A stretch of 64,000 nt of DNA, taken from an uncultured Bacteroides sp. (GTDB lineage: Bacteria > Bacteroidota > Bacteroidia > Bacteroidales > Bacteroidaceae). Below the pieces are notes generated by a model, which worked only from the letters and a program-made list of their open reading frames with translations, made no database searches and had not been told where the DNA came from. The stretch covers positions 35,455 through 99,454 of the forward strand of contig UQTJ01000011.1 in the NCBI GenBank assembly GCA_900544075.1, written 5' to 3'. The position numbers and the translations under genes were made by a program. Below, in pieces: positions 9,073-17,524 of the stretch (position 1 is the stretch's first letter; each line of letters opens with the position of its first letter).

Positions 9073-9235
9073 ACTAAATAATATTGAATTCCTAACTTTT
9101 ATGTCAAAAAGTTTGGTTTATGGCATATTTTATTGCATCAAATGACTTTTTTGATACTTTCGCTCAGAATTAGTGTTTCTCGTTATTATTATGGTGTGAC
9201 GGTAATTGGAGAATTTATAATTAAATTGGTGTAAA

Positions 9236-9268
9236 TTGATATAATTACAAAAATTATACTTATCTTTA
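9236..9268 (+). promoter_or_regulatory. Candidate promoter for the small peptide and fimbrillin unit
   Basis: TTG at 9236-9238, a 22-bp spacer, then TATCTTTA at 9261-9268. The last base of the -7 box departs from TAnnTTTG, so this is a near match only. Confidence 0.35.
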
Positions 9269-9303
9269 CATTATTGATAAACGATATTAAACAAGTAAAT
9301 AGA

Positions 9304-9468
9304 ATGAAAACAAACAATGTGATTATGGAAACGGAAGTTTATGAAGCTCCGAAATGTCAGGTAATAAATTTAGAGATTGAAAGTGCTGTTCTTGGGACAA
9401 GTAATCCTGATAGTACCGGTTCGGCAACCCACGACGGATTTGTAGAAGATAATTATGTATGGAATTGA
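9304..9468 (+). CDS. Small 54-residue peptide upstream of a fimbrillin-type lipoprotein
   Basis: An ATG at 9304 opens a 54-residue acidic peptide without signal peptide or membrane segment. The pattern TEVYEAPKCQVINLEIESAV followed by a Gly/Ser/Thr/Asp-rich tail is typical of short Bacteroidales peptides found next to surface-protein genes; their function is not established. It ends four bases before the leader of the fimbrillin gene, so the two are probably on one mRNA. An in-frame ATG at 9274 would add ten residues but lies closer to the putative promoter. Confidence 0.6.
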   Translation: MKTNNVIMETEVYEAPKCQVINLEIESAVLGTSNPDSTGSATHDGFVEDNYVWN

Positions 9469-9472
9469 GATT

Positions 9473-9542
9473 ATGAGTATGAGAAGATATTTTATGCCGT
9501 GTTTTAGGAACATTATTACTGTCATCTTGTTCTAAAGATGAA
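9473..9542 (+). other. Out-of-frame lipoprotein signal peptide of the fimbrillin gene
   Basis: ATG at 9473 opens MSMRRYFMPC and then runs into a stop at 9533. From 9504 the frame of the downstream gene reads LGTLLLSSCSKDE, a perfect lipobox with Cys at 9528. Removing one T from the TTTT run at 9502-9505 joins the two halves into a normal lipoprotein leader. No ATG, GTG or TTG start exists in the downstream frame between the TGA at 9480 and the ATG at 9543, which lies after the lipobox Cys. Confidence 0.75.
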
Positions 9543-11525
9543 ATGCCTTTCGAAGATGAGATACCTGCCGATACTGATTCTTCTTTAAATGCAGGAAAGG
9601 TTAAAATGGAGTTCAAAGCAGGTATTGATGCTGTTTCGCGTACTGTTTTAACAACTGGTAATGCCGTAGAATGGGAAGCGGATGACGCCATATCATTATT
9701 TGATCCTGATAGCAATAACAAATTTACGACTTCTACAAGAGGACAATCTGTAACATTTACTGGTTCAGCAAAAGATAATCAGGATATCTATTATGCTTTG
9801 TACCCTTATGATGGTAAAGCTACTATTTCAGATAATGTGATTACGACGACATTACCTGCTGAACAGACGGCTCGTACTGGTAGTTTTGCAAAGATGTTGA
9901 ATCCATCGGTAGCTAAATCCGGAAGTGATAAGACTTTGGAATTCAAGAATACCTGTGCTGTGGTGAAGTTTACTCTTCGATATACCGGTAGCAATAATAT
10001 CAAGAAAGTCATGTTTCGTGGAAATAATGGGGAGCCATTGGCCGGTACTCTGCTGATTGATGTTTCTTCTGAAACTCCAGCTGCTACTGTACAAAATGAA
10101 TTTGCAGGTACGGAAGTAACGCTTAATGGAGAGTTTACATCAGGTTCAACCTATTATTTTGTAACAGCTCCGGCTGTATTAAGCGAAGGATTGACTATTA
10201 CTTTTTATGATGAAAATGGTAATGAGTGGAAACGTATAGGTACTAATGGGAGTGAATTAAAGGCTGGACATCTTTTAAATTTAGGAACGATTCAGCCTGG
10301 TGAGTTTAAAAAAGTTATGCGTATCAGTTCCGTTGATGATTTGTTTAATTGGGCTCAAAGTACAGACAGGCTGACTACAGATATTGTATTGGATACCGAT
10401 ATTTATATTAGTGGAGCGGAGTGGATACCCGTAGGAAGTAGTATGAAAACAGGCGAAGGATATTCCGGAAATTTTGATGGTAATGGAAAAACTATAACGG
10501 GGCTGACTGTGAATGGAACCGGTAATTTGGGCTTCTTTGGAGGACTTGCCCAAGGCGCTAAAGTCCATGATGTTGTATTTGCCGGTGCTAATATTATAGG
10601 AGATGGAGCTTCATCTGCAGGTGTAGTTGCCGGTGCCAGTTTGGGTATTATAGACAGCTGTTCTGTTAGCAATTCAACAGTTTCAGGAAGTAATAATGCA
10701 GGTGGAATAACCGGAAACAACAGTGTTCAGGTAAATAATTGTAATGTACAGAATGTTACAATAAATGGCAGTTATTTAGCCGGTGGTATTTCTGCTTATA
10801 ATTACGGGAAAATTGAATATTGTACAGTATCGGGAAATACAACGCAAATAACAGCGACAGGTTCAAGTTCTCGTGCCGGAGGAATAGTTGCTTCTAATTC
10901 AGAAGAAGGTGGAGTGAAGACAAGTGGACGTATTTTGCAATGTGCGGTTGAAACTGCAAAGGTGTCTGGTTTTTGGGCTGGAGGTATAGCTGGGGAAAAC
11001 GGTTTTGGAACAGTTGCGCAATGCGTGGTTTACAGAAGTGTGATTACTCATGCTTCTAACCAAAATAGTACACGACTTGGAGGCGTAGTAGGATATAATT
11101 CACGAGGTGAGGTCGTGGCAAGTTATTCTGCATATACGATTGTCGGGGGTGATGGCTTAATGTCTGAAGCATTAGGCGGAATTGTTGCATATAACAACAG
11201 TTCTTCCGCATATGTATATGGCTGTTATTCTACTCATGATTCATTACTTGGAACATCAACTTATACCGGGGCAATTGCCGGATATAATAATGGGCATGTT
11301 ACCTCTTGTTATGCTGATGGTATAAGTGAAGTTGGATTGGTAGGAACAGGTAGTAAAGAACATTGTGTGGAAATTGGAGAAACAAATTATGAAACCTTAA
11401 TAACTGGAGTAGATAATCTTACGGTGACAGATGGTACTGTGTGGATAGCAAAAAAAATATGGGAGATAGCCGCTGAAGGACCAAGTATTAATGCTGATTA
11501 TATAGGCGAACTGTCTTCCAATTAA
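9543..11525 (+). CDS. Fimbrillin-like lipoprotein with GLUG-type repeats (frameshifted leader)
   Basis: The body codes for 660 residues. The N-terminal ~270 residues resemble the Mfa/fimbrillin family: AVEWEADDAISLFDP near residue 40, FTGSAKDNQDIYYALYPY, and CAVVKFTLRY. From about 300 to 640 there are repeated Gly-rich units such as YSGNFDGNGKTITGLTV, AGGITGNNS, AGGISAYN and LGGVVGYN, which fit GLUG repeats folding as a beta helix. Such proteins are surface or fimbrial adhesins exported as lipoproteins. The lipoprotein leader is present just upstream but in another frame (9473-9542), so as sequenced the protein lacks an export signal. The gene is more AT-rich than the his operon beside it. 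Confidence 0.8.
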   Translation: MPFEDEIPADTDSSLNAGKVKMEFKAGIDAVSRTVLTTGNAVEWEADDAISLFDPDSNNKFTTSTRGQSVTFTGSAKDNQDIYYALYPYDGKATISDNVITTTLPAEQTARTGSFAKMLNPSVAKSGSDKTLEFKNTCAVVKFTLRYTGSNNIKKVMFRGNNGEPLAGTLLIDVSSETPAATVQNEFAGTEVTLNGEFTSGSTYYFVTAPAVLSEGLTITFYDENGNEWKRIGTNGSELKAGHLLNLGTIQPGEFKKVMRISSVDDLFNWAQSTDRLTTDIVLDTDIYISGAEWIPVGSSMKTGEGYSGNFDGNGKTITGLTVNGTGNLGFFGGLAQGAKVHDVVFAGANIIGDGASSAGVVAGASLGIIDSCSVSNSTVSGSNNAGGITGNNSVQVNNCNVQNVTINGSYLAGGISAYNYGKIEYCTVSGNTTQITATGSSSRAGGIVASNSEEGGVKTSGRILQCAVETAKVSGFWAGGIAGENGFGTVAQCVVYRSVITHASNQNSTRLGGVVGYNSRGEVVASYSAYTIVGGDGLMSEALGGIVAYNNSSSAYVYGCYSTHDSLLGTSTYTGAIAGYNNGHVTSCYADGISEVGLVGTGSKEHCVEIGETNYETLITGVDNLTVTDGTVWIAKKIWEIAAEGPSINADYIGELSSN

Positions 11526-11543
11526 TAGAATCCAATTGGATAT

Positions 11544-11590
11544 AAAATGGGATGCGATTACTATTTTGAAATCGCATCCCATTTTCAATT
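11544..11590. terminator. Bidirectional terminator between convergent genes
   Basis: A perfect 15-bp stem pairs 11544-11558 with 11571-11585 around a 12-base loop; both ends carry A/T runs. It serves the fimbrillin gene on the plus strand and the endonuclease on the minus strand. Confidence 0.85.
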
Positions 11591-11644
11591 TTTGAATTCA
11601 TATATTGATTAACAGTAATATAATGATAGCCTTGGTATTGAAAA

Positions 11645-12634
11645 TCATTTCCTATTAGGCAGTTCCGGAATAATACTCTCTATTCTGTTTTCCACATCGT
11701 CCGGCAGTTTCGAGAAGAAGTCCATTCCTGTTACATTTTCCACACTGTCCACTGTCACCATGTATTTGTCTATGTCTTGTGAATGGGCGATATTCCTGAA
11801 TATAAATCCCATTGCGATAGGATTCTTTCTATTGTAGATAAGTACAACCTTGAAGAATCTGTCAGGTACGGCAACCTTGTGTCCACCAATTCTTTTCGGT
11901 GATTTGGAATCGAATATTGGGCCGCATGCGATGTATATCCTTCCGTATTTCTCGGCCCAATCTCTGCATAATTCCTCCAAATCATTCCAGTCGCCACGGT
12001 TCAGATTGCCTGTCTGAGGACAGATGTTGCTCATGTAGAATGACTCTATCATAGCCTGTTTGCTCCATTTCATATCTGCTGCCGGAGCCATATGTCCCCT
12101 GTCATATCCGCTTTTAGTATAGTCTTTGTGTACCACTCTCGGCTCAGGCAGGTCAGGGTCAGGCATGAATTTGTCGTATCTTTCCGTTTCTCCCTTTGTT
12201 TCTTCTCTGGTCAGTTCCCATGCCACCCAGTTAGGATTCTTATAGTATTCGTTATACGAAACAGTATATCCTGTTCTGTAAAGTACTATCTCTTTTTTGT
12301 ATCTCCCCGGATATGTATATACGGGTATTTCTAAATTCAGTTTCGGCGCTTCGACGGTGTTTGTTTCTGTATCGTTGCCTGTTCTGATTTTCTCAACTAT
12401 TGGCTTAATGTTTTCCGCCTTAGAGATAAGTTCATCTTTCAGTTTGTCAGCCTCGTGTGCAGTCTTCTTTAATGTTTGCTGTATATCCGATTTGTCCGGC
12501 AGTTCTACTCTCATTCCGTTTGAAGAGTAGATATAATATGCTCCTGCGCCTAAGATTATTGCTGTAAGTATCAGGAGTTTCCACTTCATACCGCTATTGC
12601 CTTTTTTCTTTCTTCTTTTATTTGAATGCTTCAT
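11645..12634 (-). CDS. Membrane-anchored DNA/RNA non-specific endonuclease
   Basis: A 329-residue protein of the His-Me finger family (NucA/Serratia type). Residues 1-15 are Lys/Arg-rich, 17-37 form one membrane segment (KWKLLILTAIILGAGAYYIY), and about 45-95 look like a charged helical linker. The nuclease domain follows (about 100-320). The catalytic motif is YDRGHMAPA with general base H181, and the metal-binding Asn lies in NRGDWNDLE. The topology places the nuclease outside the cytoplasmic membrane, in the periplasm, so a nutritional or DNA-processing role is likely. It overlaps the upstream editing gene by four bases (ATGA). Confidence 0.9.
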   Translation of the reverse strand: MKHSNKRRKKKGNSGMKWKLLILTAIILGAGAYYIYSSNGMRVELPDKSDIQQTLKKTAHEADKLKDELISKAENIKPIVEKIRTGNDTETNTVEAPKLNLEIPVYTYPGRYKKEIVLYRTGYTVSYNEYYKNPNWVAWELTREETKGETERYDKFMPDPDLPEPRVVHKDYTKSGYDRGHMAPAADMKWSKQAMIESFYMSNICPQTGNLNRGDWNDLEELCRDWAEKYGRIYIACGPIFDSKSPKRIGGHKVAVPDRFFKVVLIYNRKNPIAMGFIFRNIAHSQDIDKYMVTVDSVENVTGMDFFSKLPDDVENRIESIIPELPNRK

Positions 12635-13092
12635 ATCAGTTTAAATCTAATTCTTAAAATACCGTCGTTGTAGTCGTGGCTGATAATTTTGAATGTTCCT
12701 ATCTCGGAGGTATTGTTTACGTGAAGTCCTATGCACAGGCATTCATCATAATCGCCTACTTTCACAATTCTGACAGTGTCGGATGCATTTTCCGGCAGTC
12801 GTTTCATGTCGAAGCGTCCTACGGCTTCTTTCTGCGTTATATACTCTACAGTCACGTCTAAGTGTTGTGCTATAACGCTGTTTACTGTTTCTTCTATTTT
12901 AGTGATGTCTTTGTCGCTCAATGCTTGAGGCAAGGCATAGTCCAGTTTGCTTTTCTTCTTTTCAATATGTGCCGATACTGCTCTTCCGCATCCGAAGAGG
13001 TTTATCATTGTTCGGTTCACTATGTGCTCGCAGGTGTGCATAGGAGGGTATTCCTGCTTGTTGTGTTCATTTAACTGAGAAATTTGATTCAT
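12631..13092 (-). CDS. AlaX-like alanyl/threonyl-tRNA editing domain protein
   Basis: A 153-residue free-standing SAD/editing domain. The zinc-binding HxxxH is H19-TCE-H23 in PPMHTCEHIVNRTM, and the second metal motif is CIGLHVNNTSEIG, matching the CxxxH of AlaX and the ThrRS/AlaRS editing domain. Such proteins hydrolyse mischarged tRNA(Ala) in trans. It lacks the C-terminal extension of long AlaX forms. A TATGTTTG -7 box with a TTTG 23 bp further upstream lies before it. Which tRNA it clears cannot be told. Confidence 0.85.
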   Translation of the reverse strand: MNQISQLNEHNKQEYPPMHTCEHIVNRTMINLFGCGRAVSAHIEKKKSKLDYALPQALSDKDITKIEETVNSVIAQHLDVTVEYITQKEAVGRFDMKRLPENASDTVRIVKVGDYDECLCIGLHVNNTSEIGTFKIISHDYNDGILRIRFKLI

Positions 13093-13118
13093 ATTGGATA
13101 TTGTTTTTGTTTTTCATG

Positions 13119-13153
13119 CAAACATAAATAAAATTATTAATTGATGGAACAAA
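13119..13153 (-). promoter_or_regulatory. Promoter for the AlaX-nuclease pair
   Basis: On the minus strand TTTG (13150-13153), a 23-bp spacer, then TATGTTTG (13119-13126). The spacer is slightly longer than usual. Confidence 0.5.
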
Positions 13154-13196
13154 TATGTATCGGATATTGATGTAAACGAATATTGTCCTTAGATTT

Positions 13197-13262
13197 AATT
13201 ACCTTAAAAAGATTTTTAAATGGTATTTAAACAGTATTTAAAAGGCGTTTAAATCTTGTTCG
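13197..13262 (-). repeat. Array of 11-bp units (six units)
   Basis: Read on the minus strand, six consecutive 11-mers keep exact phase, for example CGAACAAGATT (13252-13262), then TAAACGCCTTT, and TAAATACTGTT at 13230-13240. Each ends in TT and most begin TAAA. It lies 147 bp past the stop of the feo operon and beyond its terminator. The rest of the 317-bp gap (13093-13409) holds the AlaX promoter and the feo terminator; I see no gene in it. Confidence 0.65.
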
Positions 13263-13327
13263 AATGCTTGCATTAAAATGATTTCATCGGTTCATTTTCT
13301 CTATATATAGATTATAGATATATAAAA

Positions 13328-13378
13328 ACAGACTTTGTTTTTATAAATATAAGTTGTATTTACAAAAACAAAGTCTGT
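13328..13378 (-). terminator. Terminator of the feo operon
   Basis: A perfect 15-bp stem pairs 13328-13342 with 13364-13378. On the minus strand the stem ends CAGACTTTG/CAAAGTCTG and runs into TTTTT. Confidence 0.85.
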
Positions 13379-13409
13379 AGATAGAGAAAATGCCGGTTCG
13401 TTCAGAGCT

Positions 13410-13580
13410 TTATTTCTTTACATTTTCCACTTTCTTTTCGCATGCATTTTTGAGTGCGCATCCGGCACATGAATCGCAGGCGGACTTACCTTTGCCGGAT
13501 AACAGTCTGTATATGCGGAGTCCTACGAAACACATACACAGAATTATTATTATACCTATTATTATAGTCTGTATATCCAT
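13410..13580 (-). CDS. FeoB-associated Cys-rich membrane protein
   Basis: A 56-residue protein. MDIQTIIIGIIIILCMCFVG is one N-terminal membrane helix, followed by a short basic stretch (RIYRLLSGKGK) and a Cys cluster: SACDSCAGCALKNAC gives four Cys in the CxxCxxCxxxxxC arrangement typical of the FeoB-associated Cys-rich family. These proteins follow feoB in many anaerobes and are thought to assist ferrous iron transport, perhaps by binding Fe(II) at the inner face. The ATG lies directly after the feoB stop. Confidence 0.88.
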   Translation of the reverse strand: MDIQTIIIGIIIILCMCFVGLRIYRLLSGKGKSACDSCAGCALKNACEKKVENVKK

Positions 13581-16061
13581 CTACATGAAGAGTTTTCCGA
13601 TTTGAAATACAAGGAATGAAACTATCCAGGCCAGGACTGTAGTATATACAGCGGCAAAGACTGCCCATTTCCAACTTCCCGATTCCTGCTTTATGGCCAC
13701 TATCGTAGCTACGCAAGGGAAATATATCAGAGTAAACAGCATGTAGCCGAAAGCTACCAGTGGGGTAATGTTCAACCGTTCTGCAAGGTTCTCACTACTT
13801 ACTTCCTCATCGCCGGCATATAACACGCCTAATGTGCTTACTACAAGCTCCTTGGCACCTACTCCGGAGAGTATTCCTATTCCCATCTTCCAGTCGAAAC
13901 CGAGAGGCTCAATCACCGGCTCGATGGCTTTACCTATCTGGCCGATGTATGAGTTCTCCTGCTGTTCTGCCTGTGTGGAGTATTGCTCATGGTTCGGATA
14001 ATATCCTAAGAACCATATGATGATGGATGCCACCATTATTATACCTCCCATCTTTTTCAGATATTGCACACCTTTCTCCCATGTATGTCTTAACACGGAT
14101 TTGGCTGTAGGCATTCTGTAAGGCGGCAACTCCATTACGAACGGTGTATCGTCATCCTTCACTATGAATTTGCTGAATACCCTTGCCATGATTATAGCCA
14201 ATATGATGCCGATACTGTAAATGCCGAGCAATACAAGGCTGGCGTGGCTCTGGAAGAATGCTCCGATAAGTATCAGATAGATTGGCAGACGTGCGCTGCA
14301 CGACATGAGTGGGGTGATAAGCATTGTGACGAGTCTTGACTTGCGGCTTTCTATGATGCGTGAACCCATTATGGCAGGTACGTTACATCCGAATCCCATG
14401 ATAAGAGGAATGAATGATTTTCCGTGAAGGCCCATCTTGTGCATTATCTTGTCCATGATGAACGCCGCACGTGCCATATAGCCTGAATCTTCCATTATGG
14501 ATATGAACATATACAGTATGAGGATGTTTGGAAGGAACACTATCACACCTCCCACACCTCCTATGATACCGTCAATGACAAGGTCTTTCAGTGGTCCTTC
14601 CGGCATGAATGATTCGGCAGCCTGCGCTATTACGCCAACCAACCATTCTATGGCCTGCATAGGGTAGTCGCCTATGACGAACGTACCTTCGAACATGATG
14701 TACAGGAATATGAAGAAGATAGGGAAGCCCCAGATTCTGTGAGTCACGATGCTGTCCACTATCCGGGTGAACATCTCTGTATTCTGGTTGTTGTCCGTAT
14801 ATGTTTCTTTCAGTGCTCCGGATATGAAACCGTATTTGGCATCCGTTATAGCCTGTTCGCTGTCCTCGTTCATTACCGCCTTCAGCCTTTCAGCCTCTTT
14901 GTTTCTGATGTCAATTATGGTGTCGGCGTTAGGCATATCGGAAATGATACGGCGCTCTATATCTTTGTCGTTTTCAAGCATCTTTATAGCCAGAAAACGT
15001 GTGGAGTATTTATGTCTGATATTCTCTATCTTTCCGATTTCCTTCTTTACGGCCTCTATACTTCTTTCCAGTTCAGGACCATGGTTGATATGGATATGTC
15101 GGATAAAGTTCTTTGGAGTAAAATCGTTTTCTTCCTCCTTGTGGCTTCCGTATTTGTGGTCAGGCACATAAGCGTCGTGCCATTTGCGGTATTCCTGAAG
15201 TGCCTCATTCTGTATCTCCTCTTTCTGTCCCATGAAGTCGGCGCCTTCGTACAGCCCGATAATGACGTGGAACAGTTCGTCTATACCTTCGCCCGTACGG
15301 CTTATTGTAGGTACGGCTGGTACTCCGAGCAACTGGCTCAGTTTCTTTATGTCAAGAGTGTTGCCGCTGTTCTGAAGTGCATCGTACATGTTCAGTGCGA
15401 TGACCATTCTCACGTTCATGTCAATGAGCTGGGTTGTGAGGTACAGGTTGCGCTCTATGTTTCCTGAGTCCACCACGTTGATTATCACGTCCGGAGTCTC
15501 TTCTATGATATGTTTTCTGACGTAAAGCTCTTCCGGACTGTAGGCCGAAAGGGAGTATGTTCCCGGCAAGTCGACAAGTCGGAAATGATAGCCCTGGAAG
15601 TCGAAGAAACCTTCCTTGGCATCCACTGTTACGCCGCTATAGTTGCCTACATGCTCGTGTGCGCCTGATGCGATATTAAATAAGGAGGTCTTTCCGCAGT
15701 TCGGGTTTCCCACCAAAGCTACGTTTATAGTGCGTCGTTTCCCTTGTGCAAGGGCTTTCATCTGTTCTTCTGTTACAGGGATATTTTCCGATATCGGGTC
15801 ATACAGCGATGTAGCCGAATTGGTGTTGCGTGCTTCTTCCTCACTGATTATCTCTATCATTTCCGCTTCCTGACGGCGTAATGATATTTCATATCCCATT
15901 ATTTTGTATTTGATAGGGTCTTTAAGCGGAGCGTTCAGTATCACTTCCACGGTTTTCCCTTTGATAAATCCCATTTCGATTATCCTGCGGCGGAAACCTC
16001 CGTGTCCCAATACTTTTACTATAACTCCTTTTTCTCCGGTTTTGAGTTCAGATAGTTTCAT
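13581..16061 (-). CDS. feoB: Ferrous iron transport protein, FeoA-FeoB fusion
   Basis: Imports Fe(II) across the cytoplasmic membrane, coupled to a G domain. From the ATG at 16061 (826 residues) there is an FeoA SH3-like domain (about 1-76), a linker, the G domain with G1 GNPNCGKTS (about 119-127) and DLPGTYSL as G3, then a helical GDI region and about eight membrane segments with the FeoB gates (GCNVPAIMGSR, and GVGAKELVVSTLG). FeoA-FeoB fusion is normal in Bacteroidetes. A TTG seven codons further upstream (16082) lies inside the -7 element TATCTTTG (16080-16087), so it cannot be the start of this transcript; the ATG is preferred. Confidence 0.95.
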   Translation of the reverse strand: MKLSELKTGEKGVIVKVLGHGGFRRRIIEMGFIKGKTVEVILNAPLKDPIKYKIMGYEISLRRQEAEMIEIISEEEARNTNSATSLYDPISENIPVTEEQMKALAQGKRRTINVALVGNPNCGKTSLFNIASGAHEHVGNYSGVTVDAKEGFFDFQGYHFRLVDLPGTYSLSAYSPEELYVRKHIIEETPDVIINVVDSGNIERNLYLTTQLIDMNVRMVIALNMYDALQNSGNTLDIKKLSQLLGVPAVPTISRTGEGIDELFHVIIGLYEGADFMGQKEEIQNEALQEYRKWHDAYVPDHKYGSHKEEENDFTPKNFIRHIHINHGPELERSIEAVKKEIGKIENIRHKYSTRFLAIKMLENDKDIERRIISDMPNADTIIDIRNKEAERLKAVMNEDSEQAITDAKYGFISGALKETYTDNNQNTEMFTRIVDSIVTHRIWGFPIFFIFLYIMFEGTFVIGDYPMQAIEWLVGVIAQAAESFMPEGPLKDLVIDGIIGGVGGVIVFLPNILILYMFISIMEDSGYMARAAFIMDKIMHKMGLHGKSFIPLIMGFGCNVPAIMGSRIIESRKSRLVTMLITPLMSCSARLPIYLILIGAFFQSHASLVLLGIYSIGIILAIIMARVFSKFIVKDDDTPFVMELPPYRMPTAKSVLRHTWEKGVQYLKKMGGIIMVASIIIWFLGYYPNHEQYSTQAEQQENSYIGQIGKAIEPVIEPLGFDWKMGIGILSGVGAKELVVSTLGVLYAGDEEVSSENLAERLNITPLVAFGYMLFTLIYFPCVATIVAIKQESGSWKWAVFAAVYTTVLAWIVSFLVFQIGKLFM

Positions 16062-16079
16062 TGATTTTGTATTTTTCGG

Positions 16080-16110
16080 CAAAGATAGAAGATAGTAACT
16101 GTTTATGCAA
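16080..16110 (-). promoter_or_regulatory. Promoter of the feo operon
   Basis: On the minus strand TTG (16108-16110), a 20-bp spacer, then TATCTTTG (16080-16087), a close match to the Bacteroidetes consensus. It leaves a leader of roughly 12-15 bases before the ATG at 16061. Confidence 0.75.
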
Positions 16111-16208
16111 GCTATTTAGATTGTTTTTAAATAATAAAGTTTGTCTGGCGGTTTTCTCCTAAAGGATATTATTCTTCTGTTGCAATAAAATATATGCTGT
16201 TTTATACA

Positions 16209-16236
16209 TTGTCCGTCCAAAAAATGCATACATTTG
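16209..16236 (+). promoter_or_regulatory. Promoter of tilS
   Basis: TTG (16209-16211), 17 bp, then TACATTTG (16229-16236). The -7 box ends four bases before the tilS ATG. Confidence 0.55.
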
Positions 16237-16240
16237 CAGT

Positions 16241-17524
16241 ATGCTAAAACGAAAGATAGAAAGATATATAAACGAGAAAGAGCTGTTCGGCCGTGATGAC
16301 AGGCTGATTGTGGCTCTTAGCGGCGGTGCCGATTCGGTGGCTTTGCTTAGGGTTTTGTTGTCGTTGGGTTATGACTGTGTGGCTGCACATTGTAACTTCC
16401 ATTTACGTGGTGAGGAATCGGACAGGGATGAGGCTTTTGTCAGGACATTGTGTACAGAAGTTTCTGTTCCTCTTGAGGTCGTGCATTTTCAGACAGTCGA
16501 TTATGCGAGGAATAATGGATTGTCGATAGAAATGGCTGCACGTGAACTAAGATATGCCTGGTTTGATGAAATCAGGCAAAAGCATAAGGCTGCATATATT
16601 GCCGTGGCGCATCACAAGGATGACAGCGTGGAAACATTCCTGCTGAATCTTTCGCGTGGTACGGGAATAAACGGTCTGAAAGGGATAATGCCTAAGAACG
16701 GTTTTATAGTAAGGCCTATGCTTGAAGTGGGGCGTGAGGATATTTTGGAGTATCTGCACTTTTTGAATCAGGATTATGTGACGGACAGTACGAACTTGGA
16801 GAATGTATATACACGTAATAAGATAAGGCTTGATATCATACCGTTGTTCAAACAGATAAATCCTTCATTCTGTGATTCCGTTTCAGAAACCGCTTCGCGT
16901 CTGGCCGATGTGGCTGCTATTTACAGACATTCTATGGCTGCATCATTGGAACGTGTAATGGTTGCTCCTGATACTGTTTCTATAGAGAAACTGATGAATG
17001 AGGTTGCCCCACAGGCTGTCCTGTTCGAGTGGCTTTCGCCATTGGGATTTAATTCTTCGCAGATAAAAGATATAGAAAGAAGCTTGAAGTCTACATCCGG
17101 AAAAATGTTCTATGCAAATGAGTGGACATTGCTGAGGGACAGAAACAGTCTTTTGCTGAAGAAAAAGGACTCGGAGGATGATAACGTCAAACTCAGTGTG
17201 AGAAGGCTTAAGGCAGATTCCGGTTTTGTGGTTCCAAAGAGAAACGATATAGCTTATATTGATGCGGACAAACTATGTGGTGAACTTAAACTGCGAAAGT
17301 GGCAGTCCGGCGACAAGTTCGTTCCTTTCGGAATGAAGGGATTCAAGAAAGTCCGTGATTATCTTCGCGACAGAAAGCTTTCATTGTTCGAGAAAAAGAA
17401 AGTGATGGTGGTTACTTCAGGCGAAGAAATAGTGTGGCTGGTAGGCGAGAGGACTGACAATCGTTTCCGTATTGATGCCACTACGGTAAATGTTCTGGAG
17501 ATTGAGGTGGTTTGTGCAAAATAG
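16241..17524 (+). CDS. tilS: tRNA(Ile)-lysidine synthase
   Basis: Converts the wobble cytidine of the tRNA(Ile) CAU anticodon to lysidine with ATP and lysine. The N-type ATP-pyrophosphatase motif is ALSGGADSVALL (residues 25-36). The family signatures NFHLRGEESDRDE and AHHKDDSVETFLLNLSRG follow. The 427 residues include the C-terminal TilS domain (RKWQSGDKFVPFGMKGFKKVRDYL, near residue 355). It is divergent from feoB and has no upstream gene to share a transcript, so the promoter must lie in the 158-bp gap; the best -7 match sits so close that the mRNA may have little or no leader. Confidence 0.95.
   Translation: MLKRKIERYINEKELFGRDDRLIVALSGGADSVALLRVLLSLGYDCVAAHCNFHLRGEESDRDEAFVRTLCTEVSVPLEVVHFQTVDYARNNGLSIEMAARELRYAWFDEIRQKHKAAYIAVAHHKDDSVETFLLNLSRGTGINGLKGIMPKNGFIVRPMLEVGREDILEYLHFLNQDYVTDSTNLENVYTRNKIRLDIIPLFKQINPSFCDSVSETASRLADVAAIYRHSMAASLERVMVAPDTVSIEKLMNEVAPQAVLFEWLSPLGFNSSQIKDIERSLKSTSGKMFYANEWTLLRDRNSLLLKKKDSEDDNVKLSVRRLKADSGFVVPKRNDIAYIDADKLCGELKLRKWQSGDKFVPFGMKGFKKVRDYLRDRKLSLFEKKKVMVVTSGEEIVWLVGERTDNRFRIDATTVNVLEIEVVCAK

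Noticed and set aside
9028..9303. His leader peptide or T-box before hisH
   Set aside because: No run of His codons and no T-box-like sequence was found; only a -7 element.
14739..15467. A 242-codon plus-strand frame opposite feoB
   Set aside because: Antisense to the conserved G-domain and helical linker of FeoB; no start signal or domain.
16062..16082. TTG start extending FeoB by seven residues
   Set aside because: The TTG lies within the -7 element TATCTTTG, so it would not be on the transcript; the ATG at 16061 starts the FeoA domain correctly.
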